Below, one piece after another: positions 20,101-27,606 of a stretch of 64,000 nt of DNA. How positions within the stretch are numbered: position 1 is the stretch's first letter; each line of letters opens with the position of its first letter. Source of the DNA: Roseofilum casamattae BLCC-M143 (GTDB lineage: Bacteria; Cyanobacteriota; Cyanobacteriia; Cyanobacteriales; Desertifilaceae); NCBI RefSeq assembly GCF_030068455.1, contig NZ_JAQOSQ010000007.1:1-64000 (forward strand), written 5' to 3'. The position numbers and the translations under genes were made by a program. The notes beneath the pieces were generated by a model, which saw only the letters and a list, made by a program, of their open reading frames with translations, searched no databases and was not told where the DNA came from.

Positions 20101-21590
20101 CTCCCCCCCATTCTCTCCGGTTAATCCGCAACTGCTCTGCTGCTTTGCTTCCGACTATTGCCGAACGCATGGAGAGTGCCTTTGACTGCGAGATTTTGCC
20201 CACCTACGCCATGACCGAATCTATGCCCATTTGCTCTCCAGAACTGGGTTTGGGACTCTCGCGGCGAGGTTCTGTGGGACGCGCGGCCGGGCCGAAACTA
20301 ATTATTGGCGAAGTGCAAGAGAACGAGAAAGGTAAGCCAACGTTGAATATTCTTCCTCCTCATGCCGAAGGAGAAGTCATGGTGCGCGGCGCTTGCGTCA
20401 CTTCCGGATACGAGTTGCGCGACTGGATGGACTATAACCCGAATGAGGAAGCGTTTATCGACGGTTGGTTGCGCACGGGGGATAAAGGCTATATCGACGA
20501 AGACGGATATGTCTATCTCGTCGGCCGGTTTAAGGAGATTATTAACCGGGGTGGCGAAAAGATTAGCCCCATGCTCATCGAAGATTTATTGCAACAACAT
20601 CCCGCTGTCGGACAAGTAGTAGTCTTTGCTGCTCCCCACGAATTGTATGGGGAAGTTGTCGGAGCTGCTATCGTGCCGGCATCTGATGTAATTGAGAAAC
20701 CTTCCCTCACTACTCTCCGACAGTTTGCCTTGCAGCAAAAAGAACTGGAACTCCAGTGGTTGCCCGAGTGTTTGGTCTGGATGGACGCTATTCCGAAAGG
20801 ACATACGGGCAAACCCGCGCGCATTGGTTTAGGCAAACGGTTGGGACTGCCGACTATTCCAACCGATGCTACTGGAGTTCCGAATACTTATATTGCGACA
20901 GAAAAACCGGATAAGACCTATGTCTTAGAAACCGTGCAAAGTCGCAATGCTGGATGTTATTCCTTGCAGCAGTTAGGCATTTACTTTACCGCCAAAACAG
21001 CGGACGTATCTCTGGCTAGCTTGCAACAGGATATCGCGAAAATTGAGGTGCGCGATCGCATCGGCAACCTCACCTTTATCAGTCCTTCTGCCATTACTCA
21101 GTTAGAGCAACTTCCGATAACCGCAAGCGGCAAAATCGACCGGAAAAAACTCCGCAGTTTCGCCCAACCTGTAGGGGCGGGTTCGCCAACATCTAGTTTG
21201 CAAAACGGCAATCTCGAAAACCCGCCCCAAGGCAACGAAATCGAGCAGCAAATTATCCAAGTTTGGAAAGAAGTGCTACAACTAGAAACAGTTGGCATTC
21301 ACGATAACTTCTTCGAGTTGGGAGGTAAATCAGTTCTATTGGTTCAAGTCTATGGTAAATTGCAAGAATTGTTCGACCTCAACTTAAAAGTGGTGGACTT
21401 ACTTGCCTATCCTACCGTGGGTTCATTGAGCCAATATATTGCGAGCAATGGTTCTCCAACCGGAGCTAATGGCAGTTCGGCGAAGACAGCTAAAGCGAAG
21501 GAAAGCAATGAAAAACGCTTGACCAAACGCTTGGCGAAAAAAGACCGAGGGAGCGCGCGGAAAAAACATCGTTCTACCGCTCGCAAATAA
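17187..21590 (+). CDS. NRPS-like protein: docking-condensation-acyl ligase-PCP
   Basis: A 1467-residue protein. Residues 1-55 form a TubC-type N-terminal docking domain (MNLNEILAKVSSCGIKLWAE). A condensation domain follows (about 70-500) with the intact HHxxxDG at 206-212 (HHIITDG). Next comes a leftover adenylation C-terminal subdomain (about 530-630, ending LPKTEAGEVD). The complete activating domain spans about 695-1220: LHTSGTTRKPKTVPLTHGNL near 850, PLFHIHGL and GRFKEIINRGGEKI. PLFHIHGL is typical of acyl- or oxalyl-CoA ligases, in place of the FD motif of amino-acid A domains, so a carboxylic acid is the likely substrate. A second A-type C-terminal subdomain (about 1240-1325, LPITASGKIDRKKL) and a PCP (Ser1382 in GGKS) follow. 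The tail is very basic. Two 62-bp-type repeats lie in frame at codons 651 and 1329. Confidence 0.9.
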   Translation: MNLNEILAKVSSCGIKLWAEGEELKLRAPKGALTAELRTLIKENKPELLKLLQQNVASSEPSVPLVPVARTDNLLLSYQQERLWTVTQLMADSSPLNLCQGLRIEGKLDVPLLQDCLQEMVVRHETLRTTFALSDAGLVQEVLPELEVTLAVEEFAKLTKAKKTEVVKEKVTEELAQSFDVAQAPLFSFKLLKFSKKEAVLISVFHHIITDGLSHNLLSEELLKLYDAKLDGRESPLPELEIQYVDYVAWQREYLQGETLEKGVAYWKEQLANVETLYPVPCDRFQATASMARGDQEYFQIPDKVATAVQKFGQENNVTPVVVFLSVFYTLIYQYSQKNDIVLGFPVAGRSHPKLQSAIGFFADIMLLRANIEGKSTFQELLANIKKATLDAYAYQHIPLNYVSEFVQPQGAQSYKNLFQLFFDYIDIGESAPSYENFATTSVEEKLPADIDLFFTLIKIEGELKGSLTYNPHLFAPETISGFIESYLEILQAVLETPESKVDNLALSESLAAHKTEIHSPETQRALVETALKANPAVEDCAVLLQGEERIAYVQVADAAVAEKLGAYLSQSTLSPDLIPSAFIPVSQLPKTEAGEVDETALTGLEVIDDGVISTWENELRSLSDIEEVAVIAQPRTSFSVNTDTVEENAVGAGSPTSSPEKDTISKPALTNIADTCEVDEIAESTEFDTWTDLLPGTENPAIISIDDRAPLTHADLKSFLQSPAKNASLAALGIKNGDRVCSAIPNGPEAAVAFLSMAQECVFAPINIAYTEKQVLFELEDLSAVALILQRGRAENEKLQACAEGIGVRVIELVPDTETCGIFTLEEVTTNAKTVKAVKRQKPSRDDVALVLHTSGTTRKPKTVPLTHGNLTAGSLTISRTIALTPEDICVNVMPLFHIHGLSVNILGSMLAGASVICTSGLYGTENGIADFFSWLQGIDKIMPTWYSAVPTMHQTILDYAEEAIAKTGSAPPHSLRLIRNCSAALLPTIAERMESAFDCEILPTYAMTESMPICSPELGLGLSRRGSVGRAAGPKLIIGEVQENEKGKPTLNILPPHAEGEVMVRGACVTSGYELRDWMDYNPNEEAFIDGWLRTGDKGYIDEDGYVYLVGRFKEIINRGGEKISPMLIEDLLQQHPAVGQVVVFAAPHELYGEVVGAAIVPASDVIEKPSLTTLRQFALQQKELELQWLPECLVWMDAIPKGHTGKPARIGLGKRLGLPTIPTDATGVPNTYIATEKPDKTYVLETVQSRNAGCYSLQQLGIYFTAKTADVSLASLQQDIAKIEVRDRIGNLTFISPSAITQLEQLPITASGKIDRKKLRSFAQPVGAGSPTSSLQNGNLENPPQGNEIEQQIIQVWKEVLQLETVGIHDNFFELGGKSVLLVQVYGKLQELFDLNLKVVDLLAYPTVGSLSQYIASNGSPTGANGSSAKTAKAKESNEKRLTKRLAKKDRGSARKKHRSTARK
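19137..19198. repeat. 62-bp inverted repeat inside the NRPS-like gene
   Basis: Arms GTAGGGGCGGGTT (19137-19149) and AACCCGCCCTTAC (19186-19198). The frame reads through it as VGAGSPTS at the start and KPALT at the end, in the linker before the acyl ligase domain. Confidence 0.9.
21171..21231. repeat. 61-bp inverted repeat inside the NRPS-like gene
   Basis: Left arm GTAGGGGCGGGTT is perfect; the right arm AACCCGCCCC has lost its TAC end (reads CAAG). It codes VGAGSPTS at the start, in the linker between the adenylation region and the PCP. The degraded arm suggests an old insertion. Confidence 0.85.
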
Positions 21591-21635
21591 TTACTAAACC
21601 CATCCCTCTGTAGGGTCTGGTTTACCGATGAATCT

Positions 21636-21697
21636 GTAGGGGCGGGTTTACACACCATATCGTTTGCGAGCGAAAAGATGGGTGAACTCGCCCCTAC
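21636..21697. repeat. 62-bp inverted repeat between synthase genes
   Basis: Arms GTAGGGGCGGGTT (21636-21648) and AACTCGCCCCTAC (21685-21697), between the NRPS-like gene and the second PKS. A partial left arm, GTAGGGTCTGGTTTACC, begins at 21610. The element could extend the next reading frame upstream, which is why the longer start at 21664 is not used. Confidence 0.9.
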
Positions 21698-21747
21698 GGG
21701 CAAGCATAGACAATCTTTTTTATCCCAAAAACTCAAGGAAACGAACG

Positions 21748-24700
21748 ATGACTCAACAGGACGAGAACTTAAGCGATATTGAAATTGATGAGAATGATAT
21801 TGCCATCGTTGGGATGTCCGGTCGATTTCCCGGCGCGAAAAATCTAGACGAGTTTTGGCATAATCTGAAGAATGGCGTTGAGTCTATTTCTTTCTTATCG
21901 GAGAGACAGTTATTAAAATCGGGAATAGAGCGCGAGTTATTGGACGACCCCAACTATGTCAGAGTGAGTGGTTCGATTTCTGATATTGACTTATTTGATG
22001 CGAAATTTTTTAACTATTCTCCTAGAGAAGCGCAAGAGATTGACCCGCAACAGCGACTCTTCTTAGAATGCTCTTGGGAAGCGATAGAAAGTGCTGGTTA
22101 CGACCCGGAAAATTATGATGGTTCTATCGGCGTTTATGCCGGAAGCGGACTGCCCACTTATTTAATGTCGCACTTAGGCGAGAAAGACTTTATCGTCCTC
22201 AGCAGTAAGTCCTTCGAGCAAATGGTCGGCAATGATAAAGATTATCTCGCAACTCGGGTTGCTTATAAGCTGAATCTAACCGGTCCGGCGATTAACGTGC
22301 AAACGGCTTGCTCGACTTCTTTGGTTGCCGTCCATTTAGCCTGTCAAAGTATTCTGAACGGGGAATGCGATATGGCTCTAGCCGGAGGTATTTCGGTCCA
22401 AGTGCCGCAAGAAGTGGGTTACTTATACCAAGAAGGAATGATTTTATCTCCCGACGGTCATTGTCGCGCTTTTGATGCTAATGCTCAAGGTACGGTATTT
22501 GGGAATGGTATTGGCGTCGTCTTGTTGAAAGGATTGGAAGATGCGATCGCAGATGGCGATCCGATCTATGCTGTAGTGAAAGGCTCGGCGATTAATAATG
22601 ACGGTTCTCTGAAACTGGGATATACCGCTCCCAGCGTGGAAGGGCAAGCGTCGGTTATTTCGGAAGCGCAAGCGGTTGCCGGAGTTGACCCCAGTAGCAT
22701 ATCTTATGTAGAAGCTCACGGGACGGGAACGAAACTGGGCGACCCTATTGAGATTGAAGCGTTGAGTCGGGTATTCTCGGAAGATACGGACGATAAACAA
22801 TTTTGCGCTATTGGTTCGGTGAAGGCCAATGTAGGACATTTAAATACGGCTGCGGGTGTGGTGGCGCTGATTAAGACCGTCTTGTCATTGAAGCATAAAG
22901 TCTTAGTCCCGAGCATAAACTACGATCGCCCCAATCCCCAAATTGATTTCGAGAATAGTCCCTTTTACGTTAATACTGAGTTAGTCGATTGGGAAACCAA
23001 TGGAGAACCTCGGCGCGCTGGAGTTAGCTCTTTTGGCGTTGGGGGAACCAACTCCCACGTAGTATTGCAAGAACCTCCGGAAGTTATCGTCGAAAAAAAT
23101 AAGGAAGAGAGACCTCGCCACGTGCTCGCACTTTCGGGGAAAACGCCGGAAGCTCTCCGCGACTTGGCGCGCAACTATCAGAATTATCTGCAAAATAACC
23201 CCGACGTTAATCTCGCCGATGTTTGCTACAGCGCCAATACCGGGCGCGCGCAGTTCTCCTGCAAACTAGCAGTATCGGCGGCGGATACCAAGGAACTGGT
23301 CGAGAAATTATCGATAAGTCCCGAAAATGGTAGGGGCGGGTTCAGCAGTAATGTTGTTTTCAGCCAAGATAGTAGTGAACCCGCCCCTACAGGCCCCGTG
23401 ATATCTAATTCTGGGAAAGTCGCATTCTTGTTTACCGGACAAGGCTCCCAAGTGGTAGACATGGGATTGGAACTCTATCTCCATTCTGACGTATTTCGGG
23501 ATGCGATCGCCGAGTGCGACGAACTTCTCGACTTAGAGCCACCGTTGCTCGACGTGCTCTATCCCAATTTAAAGCAAAAGAAACGGGGACGGAAACCGAA
23601 GAAAACTCTACTCGACCAAACCTCTTATACGCAACCGGCCCTATTTGCCGTCGAATATGCCCTCGCGCAAGTTTGGCTTTCTTGGGGTATTAAGCCAGAT
23701 ATCGTCATGGGACATAGCGTCGGCGAATATGTAGCCGCAGTTATTGCTGGAGTCTTTAGTCTCGAAGATGGGTTAAAACTGATTGAAGCGCGCGCCAAGT
23801 TGATGCAAGAATTGCCTGCTGGTGGCGGGATGCTTTCTGCCATGGTATCAGAAACCGACCTAAAACCGATACTCGCCGAATATGGCGATAAAGTAGCAGT
23901 CGGAGCGCTCAACGGGCCGCAGAGTACAGTTATTTCTGGTAAGAATAAGGTATTGGATGCGATCGCCGCAACTCTGGAAGAAAAAGGCATCAAAACCAAA
24001 GCGCTGCAAGTCTCCCACGCTTTCCACTCCCCGCTAATGGAACCCATGTTAGCGGAATTCGAGACTATCGCCAAAGAGCTAACCTACGATACTCCCGAGA
24101 TTCCCTTGGTCTCTAATGTCACCGGAAAGCTCGCGGATGTTACCATTGCCAGCGCTCAATATTGGGTAGACCACGTGCGGCAACCGGTGCGCTTTGCTCA
24201 ATCCATGCAAACCTTGCACCAACAGGGATACGACCTCTTCCTCGAAGTGGGACCGCAACCGGTATTATTGGGAATGGGACGGAAATGCCTGCCCGCCGAT
24301 ACCGGTATTTGGTTACCTTCTTTGCGCTCCGGTGCGGACGACTGGGAACAAATCCTCGATAGTTTAGCCGAGTTATACGCGCAAGGAATAACTGTAGATT
24401 GGTCGGCGTTTGATGAAGACTATTACCGGCAGAAGGTAGTTGTCCCGACTTATCCTTTCCAGCGAGAGCGTCATTGGATTGAACCTTTCGCCAGCCAACC
24501 GTCCGGACGGGCGGGTTTACAAACCATCTGGTCTGGAAATGGAGATCTCGGTGAACCCGCCCCTACAGCATCTTATCCGTTATTAGGACATAAATTCCCG
24601 CTCCCCCTCACCGAGCAGGTGCGCTTCCAAACCCAATTTAGTCCCGAGTTTCCCTCCTACACCAAAGACCACCGCTACTATGACAAAGTCGTAGTTGCCG

Positions 24701-27408
24701 GAGCCTCTCATATTGTCATGGGATGGTTGGCAGCACAGCAAGCCCTGAAGAGCGACGCTTGCGTCTTAGATGATATCGAGTTTACCCAGATTTTAGGGGG
24801 AGACGATACGCGCACGGTGCAAGTTGTGCTCGAGCAAACGGCTGAAGGTGAATACGATTATCAGTTAATTAGCTGTTTAGCCGGTGAGGAAAATAACCCT
24901 GATACTACGTGGATCGTGCATACGACGGCGAAGGTGAGGGGATTGGCAGAGTCCGAGCGCGAGAAAGATACGCTGGATTTGGAGGCAATTCGCGCGCGAT
25001 GCGATCGCAATCTTCCCAGTAGCGATTACTACTCCGCCGTCCTCGACCCCCTCGACGGACAATTTATGCTCGGCACCACCTTCCAATGGACGGAAGAAGC
25101 CTGGCTCGGCAATGGAGAAGGCTTGATTAAGCTCAAATCTCCCGCCACCCATCCGGAAATGGATGAATACTGGCCCCATCCCGGTGCCATCGATGCTGGT
25201 ATTGTCCCGGTAGCCCTACTTTCAGTTTCTAGAGAAACGGATAACGGCGATGGAGCAACCGAACCCGCAGCGTATGCCTTTACCCGCGCCGATAGCTTCC
25301 GCATCCTGCAAGCCATTGACAAAAATGAAGAATTATGGTATTATACCAAGCTAGATGAGTATGCCACTCCCGACCAACTGCGCGGCAACACTTATTTAGT
25401 TACTTCCAGTGGGGATATCGTCGCCGAATATATCGGTATCGACTTCCGCGAGCTGAGTCGCAAGTTATTGCTGAAGAGCTTTGGCTTAGATTTGGATGAC
25501 TGGTACTATCAACTGCAATGGCAACCGTCGGAGTCTAGTACGGAAGCAACAATAGAGGACAGCGGAACTTACGCGATATTAGCACCGAATGTAGAAGTCG
25601 GCGATCGCATTTCCGCTGCGTTAACCGAAAAAGGCTATCAAACTATCCTCGCTTATCCGGGAGAGAAATACGAGCAAACCGACGCCCAACATTATCAACT
25701 GCGTCCGACTGCTGCGGAAGATTTCGGTCAATGGTGGGAAACCATCAATGCCAGCGATGCAACCATTCGCGGAATATTGCACCTTTGGGGATTAGACGGT
25801 CAACCGATAGCGTCGAGCAATATTGACAACAAGCAAGAATTAACTTGCGCGAGCATCTTGAATCTCTTGCAAGGCGTACCTTCCGCCAACGAATTACCTC
25901 CTCTGTGGTTAGTCACCCAAGGTGGACAAGCCGTAACCGACGATACCCTAGTTGCTCCGGAACAATCCTTACTTTGGGGTCTGGGTAAAGTCATTCCCAT
26001 GGAACATCCAGAACTGCAATGTCGTTGCATCGACCTCGACCCGAAATCCAACTCTCCCGAGCAAGACTTCATTAAAGAACTCTTATCGCCAACGGGAGAA
26101 AACCAGGTCGGGTATCGCGACGGGGAGCGCTATGCACTGCGCATGGCATCCGCGCGAGTCGAGAGCAAACCGGTAACCCCGACCCCAGACGGATCGTACC
26201 TGATTACGGGAGGTTTAGGCGCATTGGGATTGGCGATCGCCGAAAACCTAGTATCAGAAGGCGCGCAACACCTGATACTCACCGGACGCTCCACCCCCTC
26301 CGAGTCCGCCCAACAAACCATTTCCGCCTTAGAAGAAACCGGCGCAACTATCTCCGTCTTCCAAGCCGACATTTCCGATAAAGAACATGTGGTTGGGTTG
26401 TTCGAGCAGATAAAAAAATTACCAGCATTAAAAGGAGTCATCCACGCCGCTGGTTTATTAGACGATAGCGTCCTGCAACAAATGACCTGGGAGCGCTTCT
26501 CCAAAGTCCTGGCGCCGAAAGTCTCCGGCACCTGGTACTTACACGAATCCACCAAAGACTTAGATCTCGACTTCTTCGCCTGCTTCTCCTCCATTGCCTC
26601 CATGCTCGGTTCCCCCGGACAAAGCAACTATGCCGCCGCCAACGGCTTCATGGATGCGATCGTTTATACTCGTCGTAGCCAGGGATTACCCGGAATTAGC
26701 ATTAACTGGGGACCTTGGGCAAACATCGGTCTAGCCGCGCGCATGGGAGCGCAACAGCAAAACCGCCTCGCCGACCAAGGAATCCAGATGATTCCCGCCG
26801 AGCAAGGGTTACAAGCACTGACGGAACTATTGGGAAGCGAACAAACCCAAGCGGCTGTCTTCCCCGTCAACTGGCCCCAGTTCTTAATCCAAATGGGAGG
26901 AAGCAATAGTCCTCCCATACTCCAAGAAATTGCCGGTCAGTTCGACCTGGAAAATCTGGGAGGTGGCTCCGGACCGAGGTTGCGCGAATTCTTAGAACAG
27001 GTAAAAGCGGCTTCTGGCGATCGCAGATTATCCCTAATCTTAGAATATCTCACCACAACCGTCGCCAAAGTCTTGCGCCGTTCTCCGAAAGATTTACCCG
27101 ACGCCGAAGAAGGCTTTTTCAACTTAGGTCTCGATTCCTTGATGACTATCGATTTAGCCCAAAAAATTCAAAACGATTTGGGAATTTCCCTCTCGTCTAC
27201 CGCCACTTTTGAATATCCGAATATTCAAGAACTTACCGGTTATGTCGATGAAGTTATTCCCAAAATCGAGGTCGTCGAAGAAGAAGCCGAAGGCGCGGTT
27301 TCCGAAATCGATACCGAACGCTTGATGCAAGAAATTGCCCAACTATCAGGAGAGGAGTTAGATCAATCCATTGATGAAGCTTTAACCGAACTGTATGCAT
27401 TAATCTGA
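21748..27408 (+). CDS. Type I polyketide synthase: KS-AT-DH-KR-ACP
   Basis: A 1886-residue module starting at ATG 21748 behind AAGGA; an upstream in-frame start at 21664 would only translate the intergenic repeat. KS: about residues 20-440, Cys188 in VQTACSTS, plus EAHGTGT and KANVGHLN. AT: about 555-890, with GHSVGEY and HAFHSPLM, indicating malonyl-CoA. DH-like domain: about 945-1220. Its His975 is present in DHRYYDKVVVAG, but the motif has Asp in place of Gly and Ala in place of Pro; the second motif, HPGAIDAG, keeps its Asp. KR: about 1470-1690, NADPH loop TGGLGALG, Tyr1628 and LDD (B-type). There is no ER. ACP: Ser1797 in GLDSL. The acidic C-terminal helix looks like a docking tail. Two in-frame repeats lie in the KS-AT and AT-DH linkers (codons 528 and 920). 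Confidence 0.94.
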   Translation: MTQQDENLSDIEIDENDIAIVGMSGRFPGAKNLDEFWHNLKNGVESISFLSERQLLKSGIERELLDDPNYVRVSGSISDIDLFDAKFFNYSPREAQEIDPQQRLFLECSWEAIESAGYDPENYDGSIGVYAGSGLPTYLMSHLGEKDFIVLSSKSFEQMVGNDKDYLATRVAYKLNLTGPAINVQTACSTSLVAVHLACQSILNGECDMALAGGISVQVPQEVGYLYQEGMILSPDGHCRAFDANAQGTVFGNGIGVVLLKGLEDAIADGDPIYAVVKGSAINNDGSLKLGYTAPSVEGQASVISEAQAVAGVDPSSISYVEAHGTGTKLGDPIEIEALSRVFSEDTDDKQFCAIGSVKANVGHLNTAAGVVALIKTVLSLKHKVLVPSINYDRPNPQIDFENSPFYVNTELVDWETNGEPRRAGVSSFGVGGTNSHVVLQEPPEVIVEKNKEERPRHVLALSGKTPEALRDLARNYQNYLQNNPDVNLADVCYSANTGRAQFSCKLAVSAADTKELVEKLSISPENGRGGFSSNVVFSQDSSEPAPTGPVISNSGKVAFLFTGQGSQVVDMGLELYLHSDVFRDAIAECDELLDLEPPLLDVLYPNLKQKKRGRKPKKTLLDQTSYTQPALFAVEYALAQVWLSWGIKPDIVMGHSVGEYVAAVIAGVFSLEDGLKLIEARAKLMQELPAGGGMLSAMVSETDLKPILAEYGDKVAVGALNGPQSTVISGKNKVLDAIAATLEEKGIKTKALQVSHAFHSPLMEPMLAEFETIAKELTYDTPEIPLVSNVTGKLADVTIASAQYWVDHVRQPVRFAQSMQTLHQQGYDLFLEVGPQPVLLGMGRKCLPADTGIWLPSLRSGADDWEQILDSLAELYAQGITVDWSAFDEDYYRQKVVVPTYPFQRERHWIEPFASQPSGRAGLQTIWSGNGDLGEPAPTASYPLLGHKFPLPLTEQVRFQTQFSPEFPSYTKDHRYYDKVVVAGASHIVMGWLAAQQALKSDACVLDDIEFTQILGGDDTRTVQVVLEQTAEGEYDYQLISCLAGEENNPDTTWIVHTTAKVRGLAESEREKDTLDLEAIRARCDRNLPSSDYYSAVLDPLDGQFMLGTTFQWTEEAWLGNGEGLIKLKSPATHPEMDEYWPHPGAIDAGIVPVALLSVSRETDNGDGATEPAAYAFTRADSFRILQAIDKNEELWYYTKLDEYATPDQLRGNTYLVTSSGDIVAEYIGIDFRELSRKLLLKSFGLDLDDWYYQLQWQPSESSTEATIEDSGTYAILAPNVEVGDRISAALTEKGYQTILAYPGEKYEQTDAQHYQLRPTAAEDFGQWWETINASDATIRGILHLWGLDGQPIASSNIDNKQELTCASILNLLQGVPSANELPPLWLVTQGGQAVTDDTLVAPEQSLLWGLGKVIPMEHPELQCRCIDLDPKSNSPEQDFIKELLSPTGENQVGYRDGERYALRMASARVESKPVTPTPDGSYLITGGLGALGLAIAENLVSEGAQHLILTGRSTPSESAQQTISALEETGATISVFQADISDKEHVVGLFEQIKKLPALKGVIHAAGLLDDSVLQQMTWERFSKVLAPKVSGTWYLHESTKDLDLDFFACFSSIASMLGSPGQSNYAAANGFMDAIVYTRRSQGLPGISINWGPWANIGLAARMGAQQQNRLADQGIQMIPAEQGLQALTELLGSEQTQAAVFPVNWPQFLIQMGGSNSPPILQEIAGQFDLENLGGGSGPRLREFLEQVKAASGDRRLSLILEYLTTTVAKVLRRSPKDLPDAEEGFFNLGLDSLMTIDLAQKIQNDLGISLSSTATFEYPNIQELTGYVDEVIPKIEVVEEEAEGAVSEIDTERLMQEIAQLSGEELDQSIDEALTELYALI
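23330..23390. repeat. 61-bp inverted repeat inside the second PKS gene
   Basis: Arms GTAGGGGCGGGTT (23330-23342) and AACCCGCCCCTAC (23378-23390), both perfect. Translated as GRGGF at the start and SEPAPTG at the end, in the KS-AT linker. The left arm is read in a different frame from the other coding copies because this copy is one base shorter. Confidence 0.92.
24505..24566. repeat. 62-bp inverted repeat inside the second PKS gene
   Basis: Left arm GGACGGGCGGGTT is diverged; right arm AACCCGCCCCTAC is perfect. Translated as GRAGLQTI at the start and GEPAPTA at the end, in the AT-DH linker. Confidence 0.88.
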
Positions 27409-27417
27409 CATTGTGCT

Positions 27418-27479
27418 GTAGGGGCGGGTTAACCAACCATCTAGTTTACGAACCAAAATGTATGTAAACCCGCCCTTAC
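27418..27479. repeat. 62-bp inverted repeat between PKS genes (first copy)
   Basis: Arms GTAGGGGCGGGTT (27418-27430) and AACCCGCCCTTAC (27467-27479). The core contains AACCATCTAGTTT, shared with other copies, which shows this is a related family and not chance palindromes. Confidence 0.9.
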
Positions 27480-27497
27480 CCCCTGGTCTACGCAAAA

Positions 27498-27560
27498 GAT
27501 TGGGCGGGTTTAGAAAAGTTATCGTGAAACCTAATAAATCTTGGTAAAACCCGCCCCTAC
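27498..27560. repeat. 63-bp inverted repeat between PKS genes (second copy)
   Basis: Left arm GATTGGGCGGGTT is partly diverged; right arm AACCCGCCCCTAC (27548-27560) is perfect. It lies 18 bases after the previous copy, making a tandem pair. The remaining spacer to the next start carries a 14-base direct repeat, TTAATTATTCATTG, at 27567-27580 and 27588-27601. Confidence 0.85.
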
Positions 27561-27606
27561 AGATCGTTAATTATTCATTGTTCATTATTAATTATTCATT
27601 GAAAAA

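Noticed and set aside
19137-27560. A CRISPR array suggested by recurring GGGGCGGG/CCCGCCCC blocks
   Set aside because: Copies are inverted repeats with irregular spacing of hundreds to thousands of bases, some inside genes; there are no regular spacers and no cas genes.
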